From Brevibacillus fluminis (GTDB taxonomy: Bacteria; Bacillota; Bacilli; Brevibacillales; Brevibacillaceae), in NCBI RefSeq assembly GCF_003710825.1, contig NZ_RHHQ01000013.1:62001-126000 (forward strand): a DNA stretch of 64,000 bases, in the 5' to 3' direction. This document shows, piece by piece, positions 56,996-64,000 of the stretch. Position 1 is the stretch's first letter. Each line of letters opens with the position of its first letter. The position numbers were made by a program, and so were the translations under genes. The notes below the pieces were generated by a model. That model saw only the letters and a program-made list of their open reading frames with translations. It made no database searches and was not told the DNA's origin.

Positions 56996-57415
56996 TTAGT
57001 AACCGCGTTTTGCTTGTTTTTTGTTGATGGTAGCGAGGTTTTCTTCGCTGTGTTTCAGCCATTTTTTCATCTTATCTTCAAACGAAGGTGCGTTGTTTTC
57101 ATTACGTCTGTCGTTTCCACCGCGACCGCCACCGCGATATCCGCCACCGCGACGCTCTTCGGAAGCTTCACGTTCCGGCGCCGGCAGAGCAGCACGAACC
57201 GAAAGCGAGATTTTCCCTGCATCATCAATGGAGAGAACTTTCACTTTAACTGGGGCTCCTACGGAAAAGTGTTCATTAATATCTTTGACAAATCCGTTTG
57301 CCACTTGGGAAATGTGCACTAACCCTTGTTGTGTTTCGTTAATTGCCACGAACATCCCAAACGGTTTAATTGCGGTCACTTTTCCCTCGATGATGCTTCC
57401 CACTTGTACTGCCAT
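56996..57415 (-). CDS. S1 RNA-binding domain protein (YugI/GSP13-like)
   Basis: A 139-aa protein. Residues 4-76 are an S1 domain (GSIIEGKVTAIKPFGMFV; GLVHISQVA; VKVKVLSIDDAGKISLSVR). A Gly/Arg-rich linker (RRGGGYRGGGRGG) follows near 88-100, then a helical basic tail. YugI of B. subtilis has this size and S1 domain and binds ribosomes or RNA. AAAAGGAG precedes the ATG. It is monocistronic. Confidence 0.9.
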   Translation of the reverse strand: MAVQVGSIIEGKVTAIKPFGMFVAINETQQGLVHISQVANGFVKDINEHFSVGAPVKVKVLSIDDAGKISLSVRAALPAPEREASEERRGGGYRGGGRGGNDRRNENNAPSFEDKMKKWLKHSEENLATINKKQAKRGY

Positions 57416-57636
57416 TCAGTTTGCACTCCTTTTATCTTTTCGCGAAAGTGTCACGAGCCGCATTTCGTGGGGCTCATTCTTTTAGTATAGCAGATAACTT
57501 ATTTTTGTGAAAAGCCCATTATACGCGTAAATGTCGAGAAATACAATTTTAGTTGCCAACGTTCTTCGCTGAATTTGCCATTTCTATCGATACAAGGTAT
57601 GCGTGACGGAGCGCCATTGCCACTCCGCCTGCACTT

Positions 57637-58140
57637 TCAGCCGACGGGCCTTCTTTTTCGCTTGGTACGAAATGCCAGGGCAAGCCCAATCATTACCAGC
57701 ATGAGGCATATGCCCGTTCCATCCAGCACAACATCGGACAGCATGGGGGTCCGGTTGGGCGTGAACGATTGGTGCCACTCATCCAGCACGGCAGCCGCCA
57801 GCGTGAGAAAACCGCTCCAAGGCAATGCTGTCTGCGGCATTGTCCAGCCACGCAGAACATGATACATCAGGAAAGCCGTCAACGCAAACGTCAGAAAATG
57901 CGTCGCCTTTCGGATGAAAAACTCGATAAATCCTGGGACGCCCAACGCTCTGATGCTAATTTCCTTTTTGCCGTAAACAAAGGAAATGCCGCCCAAATAG
58001 TGGCTCGCCTTCTTCGCATCTATCACGTGGCCGATGTTCCCGCGGATGTCCTGCTTCTCGTAAGGCGTCGAGGATGAATAAAATGTAGCGCCGAGCACAA
58101 TGCACAGCAAAGCAAAATAGATGAGAAATGAACCTTTCAC
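57637..58140 (-). CDS. VanZ-like membrane protein
   Basis: A 167-aa protein with four hydrophobic segments. It has RKATHFLTFALTAFLMYHVLRG and VLDEWHQSFTPNRTPMLSDVVLDGTG, the VanZ family hallmarks. VanZ in enterococci lowers teicoplanin sensitivity; chromosomal homologues are of unknown function. GTG 58140 follows AGAAGGAGG by 7 bases; the longer frame is an artefact over the RND gene. It begins 34 bp after the RND gene and may share its operon. Confidence 0.85.
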   Translation of the reverse strand: MKGSFLIYFALLCIVLGATFYSSSTPYEKQDIRGNIGHVIDAKKASHYLGGISFVYGKKEISIRALGVPGFIEFFIRKATHFLTFALTAFLMYHVLRGWTMPQTALPWSGFLTLAAAVLDEWHQSFTPNRTPMLSDVVLDGTGICLMLVMIGLALAFRTKRKRRPVG

Positions 58141-58174
58141 CGATGAACCTCCTTCTCGCTCCTTGCCAAGTATA

Positions 58175-61100
58175 TCACGAATGGCGGTCAATCGAAGGGA
58201 GATCGGCGATCGGCTGGAAATCTTCGCGCTGCAGCTCGGCTTTGCGCGGCTCGCGTTCCGCAGCTGCCTGTTCTCGCCTGTGCTGTATCGCGGCAGCGCG
58301 TTGTTTGCGTTTCCACGCGCGATGGTCTTTGCGCTTGACTTTCGTATTATGGAACCACGCATACAATTGCTGGTTCAGCTGAGCCAGCGACAGCGCCGCG
58401 CCACGCTCCGCGCGCAGTGCCATCGCATGGTATAACCCAGGAACGATCACCATTACTACCCAAGCGAGCAGTGCAATTCCCGGTGTGAACACCGCCGCAA
58501 AGGAAGCGACGAAATCGTCCCCACCACTCCAAAAGCTGAAAAGTGGGAGTAAACCGACTACAAGCATCACGAGCAGCACTCGCATAATAGGCATATACTC
58601 CGCAAAAGCCGTTTGAATTCGCATGGTAAGCGGGCGTTTCACACCTTCTGCCTGCCGCTCCATGCCGTCGATCAGCACGTATGCCTGCTGCAGCATGAGC
58701 GCAATCACAGCCGCAGCTCCGCTCGCAGCCATCAGGTTAAGCGGGCGATTGTACCAGAGCAATCCTCCCACCACCGCAAACGATGCCAGCGGCACAAGCA
58801 AGAGGCTGACCACCGCGTGCCGGATCGTACGGTGCACCAGCAAGCTGACCAGACAAAACGCGATAGCTGCGAGTGACGAAAACAAGACGCGCGTTGCGGT
58901 ATCTGTCTTGTCTGCCTCCTCCTTCTCCTGCTTGCGGATGTCTTCCCCTGACAAGATCGTATACCCCTCCGGGATCGTGATCGTGTCTTTCATCATGATT
59001 GGCAAGTAGTACGAAAGCCCGGCGATACGGCGTTGATCGGATACTGCGCTGCTTACTTTGATCATGTACATGCCGTCTTCACGCTTATAGACCGCCGGTG
59101 CTTTCACCAGCTGCCATTCAACAAGCTCATCGAGGCGGACAGATCCGTTGGAAGTGCGGATGAACACGTTTTTGACCTGATCGGCATGCTCCATCTCCTT
59201 TTTCGGATAGGATGCCGTGATGGACAAGCTCTGATCGTTCCAGCGAACGTTCCCCACGCTTTGTTCGCCTAGGTAGCCTTCCACCTGGCTTTTCACAGCC
59301 GCTTCGGAAATATGGTAGCGCGCTAGCATGTCTTGCCGCGGAATCATGTTTACATACACCGTCGAATCCGTATCGCCGATATGGACATCGGTCAGTAGCC
59401 GATTGTTTTTTGTATCTCGCATCCGCGAATTTTGCAAGTAATCCGCCAGCCGCGACGCGATTTCGTTCGCCGTCCCAAGCGATGTTCCCTTAATCGTGAA
59501 CTCAAGCCGGTTCGACTTGGCGTCGCCGACGACAAGCGCATAAGGGTCTGTCTGTGGGATGTCGCGCATCTGCTCATTGAGTGCTTTTTCAAATTGATAC
59601 GGCGTGCGTACACGCTCAGCCAGCCTTTTCATATAAATCGTGAACCGCAGCTCCTCTTTGGTTACGGTCACGAACACATCTTGAACGTCTGTGAGCGTGC
59701 GCAGCTTCTCCTCAGCCGTTCGGGCCGCTTTCAAGGCGGCGGACTGTGAGCTGCCGTGGATTGTCGGCAACGCCATCGTCGTCTTGTCATTGTCTGTTTG
59801 CAAAAACGGGTCGACCGTCACAAACGTATGAAAGAAGACATAGAGAAGTCCGGTGCTCAGCAGCGTAACAAAATACGGCAATGTCTTGCGCGAGAGCAGC
59901 CGCTCCCACCGTTTGAAAAACCAGCTTGTGACCATGTTCGTCTGCTTGGCTTGCGGCTGATGCGCGAGCGCGTGCTCCCTGAGCCATCCCGCGGCAAGCG
60001 TAGGAACGATCAATCCGATGACGACGGCCAAAACTACAGCGCCGATCAGCAAAACCGGGATCGCATCATACAAAACAGGTATGTCGGTCGCTTTGAGGAA
60101 ATCGGTTGTAAACAGGACGGCCGCAATGCCGATCACTGCGAAAATCGGCCAAACCACCAAAAGCAATAACGGCCTCGTATGCCGATCGATCGTCGCCTGG
60201 TCAAGGATCGACTGCTTGGCGTATCGAGCGAAAAGCGCCAGCAACGCTCCTTCGGCGAGCAGCAGGATGATAAACAACGCCCCGGCTGTCGTCAAATTCA
60301 GCGTCAAGCCGTATAGCCACATGCCGCCAAGGACGCCACCCGCAACCAGCACGACCGCCAGAAAGGAAAGAAACGCCGCAGTAGTTTGACGCAGCCATGA
60401 ACCGATAAAGGAAGCCGCGATGATTGTCGTAACTACAGTGAACAAAAGCACGCGCTTCAAAAAGTCCGCAATCGGCGTGGCATTGTTTTCGATTACTTCT
60501 AGCACGAATTTGCCCTGGCCCTGATCATTGATGCTCTCCACGACGCGTTTCAGTTCGAACGCAGTTTTGGTAGCCCGCGCATCTTCCCTTCCATACACAT
60601 TGATGGCGAGAGCCGGCTCTCCTTTATACAGGGTCATTTGGTCAGCCTGACTCCCCCGCAGGTCCTTGATCTCGGCAAGCAGCTTCAGTGCAACATTGCC
60701 TTTCTTAGTCGATATGATCGTTTTGCCGAGGGCTTCCGGCGCTGATGCTTGACTCGTCCATAAAAAGCGAGTCTGGTCGATTCCTTCGCCGATTCCCCCG
60801 ATTCCAGCCTGTGCGGTCTGCTGTTGCAGCTGCTGGATGATTTCGCCAGGTGTCACGTCATAATTTTTCAGCATCGCCGGTGAAAAAACCAACTCCACCT
60901 TATTGGCAAGGCCGCTCCCGACTTCGACCCGCGAGACGCCCGCAACCTGCGCAAGCTGCTCCCGTACGGTGTATTTGCCGATATTCGCAAGCGTGCTCAA
61001 GTCTCCGCCGTGCAGCAGCAAGAAAGCGAGCGGACCATGATCAGGGCTGAGCCGCTTCCATTTGAGTTCATTGCGGCTGACAGGGAGCGACACTGCGGCT

Positions 61101-61429
61101 TCATCGAGCTTTTTGGCTATTTCGTCTTGTAAGCGGCTGCCGGCATCCGGCTTTCCTTTTACAGTAAGCTGGACCGATCCCGCTTGCGTGATCGTCGTAA
61201 TTTTCTCCAAGCCGCCCAGCTCGCGAACCTTGTCTTCGAGCGGACGCGCGATTTTTTCCTCTGCTTCCTCCGTCGTCATTCCGCTCGCCGAAGCAGAGAT
61301 TTGGTACGTAGACAGCTCGTAATCAGGGTATACCTCGACAGCAACCTTGCTGTATGCGGTGATTCCCAACACGATGAGGAGCAGTGCGAGCAGCGCAACT
61401 ACCTGTTTGCGATAGCTGTTATTGATCAT
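58175..61429 (-). CDS. RND-family efflux transporter with atypical TM4
   Basis: A 1084-aa inner-membrane transporter related to AcrB/SwrC. It has two repeats of TM plus large extracellular domains (YPDYELSTYQISASASGMTTEEAEEKIARPLE; VAGVSRVEVGSG). In the TM4 position, where active RND pumps read GLVVDDA, it reads LLLAEGALLAL, lacking the two proton-relay Asp residues. The C-terminus has a basic tail of about 60 residues (KRKDHRAWKRKQRAA). The start overlaps the end of the adaptor gene by 11 bp. Substrate unknown. Confidence 0.85.
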   Translation of the reverse strand: MINNSYRKQVVALLALLLIVLGITAYSKVAVEVYPDYELSTYQISASASGMTTEEAEEKIARPLEDKVRELGGLEKITTITQAGSVQLTVKGKPDAGSRLQDEIAKKLDEAAVSLPVSRNELKWKRLSPDHGPLAFLLLHGGDLSTLANIGKYTVREQLAQVAGVSRVEVGSGLANKVELVFSPAMLKNYDVTPGEIIQQLQQQTAQAGIGGIGEGIDQTRFLWTSQASAPEALGKTIISTKKGNVALKLLAEIKDLRGSQADQMTLYKGEPALAINVYGREDARATKTAFELKRVVESINDQGQGKFVLEVIENNATPIADFLKRVLLFTVVTTIIAASFIGSWLRQTTAAFLSFLAVVLVAGGVLGGMWLYGLTLNLTTAGALFIILLLAEGALLALFARYAKQSILDQATIDRHTRPLLLLVVWPIFAVIGIAAVLFTTDFLKATDIPVLYDAIPVLLIGAVVLAVVIGLIVPTLAAGWLREHALAHQPQAKQTNMVTSWFFKRWERLLSRKTLPYFVTLLSTGLLYVFFHTFVTVDPFLQTDNDKTTMALPTIHGSSQSAALKAARTAEEKLRTLTDVQDVFVTVTKEELRFTIYMKRLAERVRTPYQFEKALNEQMRDIPQTDPYALVVGDAKSNRLEFTIKGTSLGTANEIASRLADYLQNSRMRDTKNNRLLTDVHIGDTDSTVYVNMIPRQDMLARYHISEAAVKSQVEGYLGEQSVGNVRWNDQSLSITASYPKKEMEHADQVKNVFIRTSNGSVRLDELVEWQLVKAPAVYKREDGMYMIKVSSAVSDQRRIAGLSYYLPIMMKDTITIPEGYTILSGEDIRKQEKEEADKTDTATRVLFSSLAAIAFCLVSLLVHRTIRHAVVSLLLVPLASFAVVGGLLWYNRPLNLMAASGAAAVIALMLQQAYVLIDGMERQAEGVKRPLTMRIQTAFAEYMPIMRVLLVMLVVGLLPLFSFWSGGDDFVASFAAVFTPGIALLAWVVMVIVPGLYHAMALRAERGAALSLAQLNQQLYAWFHNTKVKRKDHRAWKRKQRAAAIQHRREQAAAEREPRKAELQREDFQPIADLPSIDRHS

Positions 61430-62663
61430 CGGCTACCCTCACCGTTTCGCCATCAAGTACATAGGAAAGCCCTTGGCTGACGATTCGATCGCCCGCCTCC
61501 AACCCGGATAACACCTGGTAATACTCGCCATAAAGCGGTCCGACCTTTATCTCCGTTTTTTGGATCGTATCTTCGGCCAGCTTCATCACATAGTGAGATT
61601 CATCGGAAATGCCCACTGCGGACACCGGCACGAGGAGCGCGTTCCCGCCTTTGACGTCGTAACGGCAGGTGACGGTCATCCCCGCCTTCCAATCGGCCAC
61701 GTCACCTTTTACGGCGATTTCCACCGGATAGGTTGCGGTGGCTTGATCGAGAATCGGCGAAACAAAGCTGACTTGACCCCCCAGCTCTTCTCCGCCCGGG
61801 GTCACGACGGTCACCGTCTGGCCCTTTTTCCAATTGCCGATCTGGTCGTTTTCGACCTGGATTTTAACCATCCAGGACGACGGATCGATCAGCCGCACCA
61901 CTTCCGTCCCAGCGCCCACTTGTTCGGATTCCTGCATCGGAATGGCTGCAACGATGCCACCAAACGGCGCATGAAGCTGTGCCTGCTTCAAATCCTGATT
62001 CGCCCGTCCCAATTGCGCCGCAGCTTCTTTTACCTGTGCATCGGCCGCTTCCACATCGAGCTTATCCGCCGCTTCAACCAGCTTGCTCAAGCTCAATTCC
62101 TCTTCCTGCAGGCTCATCGCCGCCTGCTTTTGGGCGAGCGTCGCCGTATCCAGCTCCTCTTTGGAGATCGCCCCGTTCTGGAACAGCAGCTTGCCGCGGT
62201 TTAGCTCATCCGACGCTTTGGCCAGATTTTGACGCGCGCGCTCGATTTTGAGCTTTTGCTGTGTCACATCCGTTTCATGCGCGCCTTTCAGCGTCTTGGC
62301 CCGCTGCAGCGCGGCGCGGTCAACCTGGCTTTGCGCTGCATCGATCTCCTGCTGCCATACCGTCGTATCCAGCGCTGCGAGCAGCTCACCCGTTTTCACA
62401 GCGCTTCCTTTTTGCACAAATATTTTTGCAATTTTTCCCGAAGAACCAAATGACAGCGGCAATTCTTTTTGCGGGACGACCGTACCGGTTATCTCCTGCG
62501 TAAGACCGCCCTGCTTCGGCTCCAGCACGTAAGCGTTTACGGTTTTGACCTTCAACACGGTATCTTTTTCCCGATCGCGCAGTTGCTCAACCTGCGATTC
62601 CAGCTTTTCGCAACCGGCCGTCAACAAAAGAACCGCCAGCAACACCGCATATGGTTTTTTCAT
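61419..62663 (-). CDS. RND periplasmic-type adaptor (membrane fusion) lipoprotein
   Basis: A 414-aa lipoprotein with lipobox LTAGC (residues 14-18). It has the biotinyl-lipoyl-like GSSGKIAKIFVQKGSAVKTGELLAALD near residue 70, a long alpha-helical hairpin at about 110-220 (ARQNLAKASDEL; VEAADAQVKEAAAQLG), and beta-barrel and membrane-proximal domains after it. This is the HlyD/AcrA-type adaptor for the overlapping RND gene. GGGGGT lies 7 bases before the ATG. Confidence 0.92.
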   Translation of the reverse strand: MKKPYAVLLAVLLLTAGCEKLESQVEQLRDREKDTVLKVKTVNAYVLEPKQGGLTQEITGTVVPQKELPLSFGSSGKIAKIFVQKGSAVKTGELLAALDTTVWQQEIDAAQSQVDRAALQRAKTLKGAHETDVTQQKLKIERARQNLAKASDELNRGKLLFQNGAISKEELDTATLAQKQAAMSLQEEELSLSKLVEAADKLDVEAADAQVKEAAAQLGRANQDLKQAQLHAPFGGIVAAIPMQESEQVGAGTEVVRLIDPSSWMVKIQVENDQIGNWKKGQTVTVVTPGGEELGGQVSFVSPILDQATATYPVEIAVKGDVADWKAGMTVTCRYDVKGGNALLVPVSAVGISDESHYVMKLAEDTIQKTEIKVGPLYGEYYQVLSGLEAGDRIVSQGLSYVLDGETVRVADDQ

Positions 62664-62860
62664 GTTCGTAACCCCCGTAAAAACCTTTTCTTCTCTTTTT
62701 TTTCGGTAAAATACGCCTCAGCAAATTATTTATAAATGGTAAATATAATTTTACATGCTGTCATTGGTTCTGTATCATTTTTCTGAAAACCTTTATTATT
62801 TTTTATAATTTTCCGCAATGACATGCACTGGAATACATAAGTGCATCTGTTTACGCTTCT

Positions 62861-62869
62861 TGTTATACT
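62861..62869 (+). promoter_or_regulatory. Extended -10 promoter of the leader-rlmA unit
   Basis: TGTTATACT (TGn plus TATACT) without a consensus -35. An inverted repeat ATGCAC-N12-GTGCAT (62823-62846) lies just upstream. Confidence 0.65.
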
Positions 62870-62928
62870 GTTTCATGAGGACATCATCTCCTCGATTTAC
62901 ATTCTGAACTAAACGAGGTTCGATTGAC

Positions 62929-62958
62929 ATGATCATCCAATACATTCGCTATCGGTAA
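62929..62958 (+). CDS. 9-aa leader peptide of rlmA
   Basis: ATG 62929 to TAA 62958 encodes MIIQYIRYR, with GAGGTT 9 bases upstream. It ends in Arg-Tyr-Arg (+x+ motif) immediately before the stop. A terminator starts five bases after the stop. The layout is that of antibiotic-responsive leader peptides upstream of resistance genes. Confidence 0.75.
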   Translation: MIIQYIRYR

Positions 62959-62963
62959 TGAGA

Positions 62964-63028
62964 GGTACAGCTCACGTGGCCCCGCTTTTGATTGAAATCG
63001 CGCGGGTTTATTTGACTGTGCCTTTTTT
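62964..63028 (+). terminator. Attenuator (terminator) between the leader peptide and rlmA
   Basis: Outer stem GGTACAG (62964-62970) / CTGTGCC (63016-63022) with one G-U, inner stem CCCGC / GCGGG (62981-63006), followed by TTTTTT (63023-63028). A hairpin TTCATTC/GAATGAA (63028-63050) precedes the rlmA ribosome site GGGGTG. Confidence 0.8.
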
Positions 63029-63064
63029 CATTCACGATAACCGAATGAATGGGGTGCTTTTTTC

Positions 63065-63916
63065 ATGTCTATTTTTCGTTGTCCGCTTTGCACAAGCTCT
63101 ATGCAGCTTGTGGGTGGCAAACATTTGCAATGCTTGAATCGACATTCTTTTGATCTGGCCAGGCACGGTTACGTGAACTTCCTGCCTGCCCCGTTCAAAT
63201 CGACCTATGACAATCGCTTGTTCGCCGCACGGTCTGCCGTTTGCGACAGCGGTTTCTATGACGTGCTTCACGCGCACATCAGCGAGCTGCTCACTGGTAG
63301 TTCATCCATCGCGTCGGGTACCGGCAGCACGCTTATGCTTGATGCCGGATGCGGCGAGGGCTCGCATCTCGCACGAGTGCTTGCCACATTAAAAGAACAG
63401 CATGGTGCTGAAATTGCGGGTGTCGGGTTGGATTTATCGAAAGAAGGGATTGTACGGGCATCCAGACGCTTTCCCGAGCTTCACTGGTGCGTCGCAGATC
63501 TGGCGAACAGCCCGTTTCACGATGGCCAATTTGCCGCGATTCTCAACATCCTCTCGCCCGCCAACTACAGCGAGTTTGCGAGACTACTTGCGCATGACGG
63601 CTTGCTGATCAAGGTCATTCCCGAGAGCGGATATTTGCAGGAGCTACGCGGGCATTTTTTCGCCCAAACGAAACGTTCTACCTATTCGAATGAACGGGTC
63701 GTCAATCGGTTTTGCAGCCGCTTCACGCTGTTAGAGAAGCAGCGCCTCCAATATACAATGGCACTAGAAGGTGGACTGATTGAATCGCTCGTGCAGATGA
63801 CCCCCCTTTCGTGGAGAGCGGCGGATACAGAAGTCTTGCGAACCACCGCGTTGCAAAAGCTAGAGATCACGATCGATGTTTCCGTGTTGGTTGGAAAAGC
63901 AACGGCTACCATATAA
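63065..63916 (+). CDS. rlmA: 23S rRNA (guanine) methyltransferase, RlmA family
   Basis: Methylates N1 of a guanine in helix 35 of 23S rRNA (G745 in E. coli, G748 in Gram-positives, where TlrB-type enzymes affect tylosin or related macrolide binding). The 283-aa protein has an N-terminal zinc site (CPLC at 6-9; CLNRHSFDLARHGYVNFL), a SAM-binding motif MLDAGCGEG near 91, DLANSPFHDGQFAAILNILSP, and the HFFAQTKRS segment. Its leader peptide and attenuator point to drug-dependent expression. A terminator follows. Confidence 0.9.
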   Translation: MSIFRCPLCTSSMQLVGGKHLQCLNRHSFDLARHGYVNFLPAPFKSTYDNRLFAARSAVCDSGFYDVLHAHISELLTGSSSIASGTGSTLMLDAGCGEGSHLARVLATLKEQHGAEIAGVGLDLSKEGIVRASRRFPELHWCVADLANSPFHDGQFAAILNILSPANYSEFARLLAHDGLLIKVIPESGYLQELRGHFFAQTKRSTYSNERVVNRFCSRFTLLEKQRLQYTMALEGGLIESLVQMTPLSWRAADTEVLRTTALQKLEITIDVSVLVGKATATI

Positions 63917-63924
63917 AATGAATC

Positions 63925-63953
63925 AAACCTCCCTTTTTCCCGGGCGGTTTTTT
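63925..63953 (+). terminator. rlmA terminator
   Basis: AAACC.CCC ... GGG.GGTTT then TTTT, 9 bp after the stop. Confidence 0.8.
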
Positions 63954-63956
63954 ACA

Positions 63957-64000
63957 GACGCGTCTAGCGTCAAAGGCGCGCCCAGCGTCAAAGGTGCGTC
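63957..64000. repeat. 18-bp tandem repeat at the window edge
   Basis: Two full units, TAGCGTCAAAGGCGCGCC (63965-63982) and CAGCGTCAAAGGTGCGTC (63983-64000), preceded by a partial GACGCGTC. On the minus strand they read as a six-residue repeat (GAPLTL, DAPLTL) that continues to a TGA at 63923, so this may be the 3' end of a convergent repeat-protein gene. Confidence 0.5.

Noticed and set aside
1..64000. rRNA, tRNA, CRISPR arrays, insertion sequences, prophage or toxin-antitoxin modules
   Set aside because: No recognisable genes or repeats for any of these were seen in the window.

Overview
The window looks like the chromosome of a spore-forming, aerobic or facultatively anaerobic Firmicute of the Bacillales, most like Brevibacillus or a relative in the Paenibacillaceae. 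The evidence is moderate G+C content, strong AGGAGG ribosome binding sites with some TTG/GTG starts, Bacillus-type regulation (S-box, T-box, c-di-GMP-I riboswitch, a FadR box, an AdeR-type ald regulator), CotF-like coat proteins, a YhfH protein and sporulation-type signalling. The genus is an inference. I see no rRNA, tRNA, CRISPR array, insertion sequence or phage gene.

Layout. 1-3.4 kb: nosD-nosL-nosY (copper delivery to nitrous oxide reductase), divergent from an unusual NosL/stalk-domain fusion. 3.6-8.3 kb: coaA, a 214-bp palindromic intergenic element, an MFS exporter, an XRE-cupin regulator and a quinone reductase-SDR pair. 8.5-13.1 kb: a heterodimeric BmrCD-type ABC exporter with a structured leader, and a GNAT. 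13.2-20 kb: methionine salvage as two divergent S-box operons (DUF1722-mtnK-mtnA and mtnW-X-B-D). 20-27.4 kb: a coat-like protein, fadN-fadA-fadE under a FadR box, a hypothetical protein and an IseA-like lipoprotein. 27.4-31.1 kb: T-box-controlled proB-proA-proC. 31.2-33.9 kb: a P-loop/Asp23-like protein, two coat-type proteins, a PyrH paralogue and a 20-aa ORF. 33.9-40.7 kb: a small membrane protein, an MFS permease, ispH, panE, a beta-type glnA, an SRAP protein and an L,D-transpeptidase. 40.7-44.4 kb: a chemoreceptor and an ATP-grasp enzyme behind a c-di-GMP-I riboswitch. 44.8-50.8 kb: MarR, hydroxyacyl-CoA dehydrogenase, pyrD, ald-adeR and a CheY-like protein. 51-56.8 kb: small and histidine-rich ORFs, a GNAT, yhfH, a Med/BMP protein overlapping a histidine kinase, and a hydrolase. 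57-64 kb: an S1 protein, VanZ, an RND pump with its adaptor, and an RlmA-type rRNA methyltransferase behind a 9-codon leader peptide and terminator.

The most notable signals are RNA-level control and unusual gene partnerships. The rlmA leader (MIIQYIRYR, stop, then a terminator starting five bases later) looks like ribosome-stalling attenuation. The methionine-salvage S-box operon begins with a DUF1722 gene whose start overlaps the riboswitch terminator. A c-di-GMP riboswitch controls a chemoreceptor translationally coupled to an ATP-grasp enzyme. Three copies of a structured intergenic repeat lie at 8.4, 19.4 and 56.9 kb. Coordinates and motifs come from reading the sequence; family names come from recognition of motifs, without database searches.
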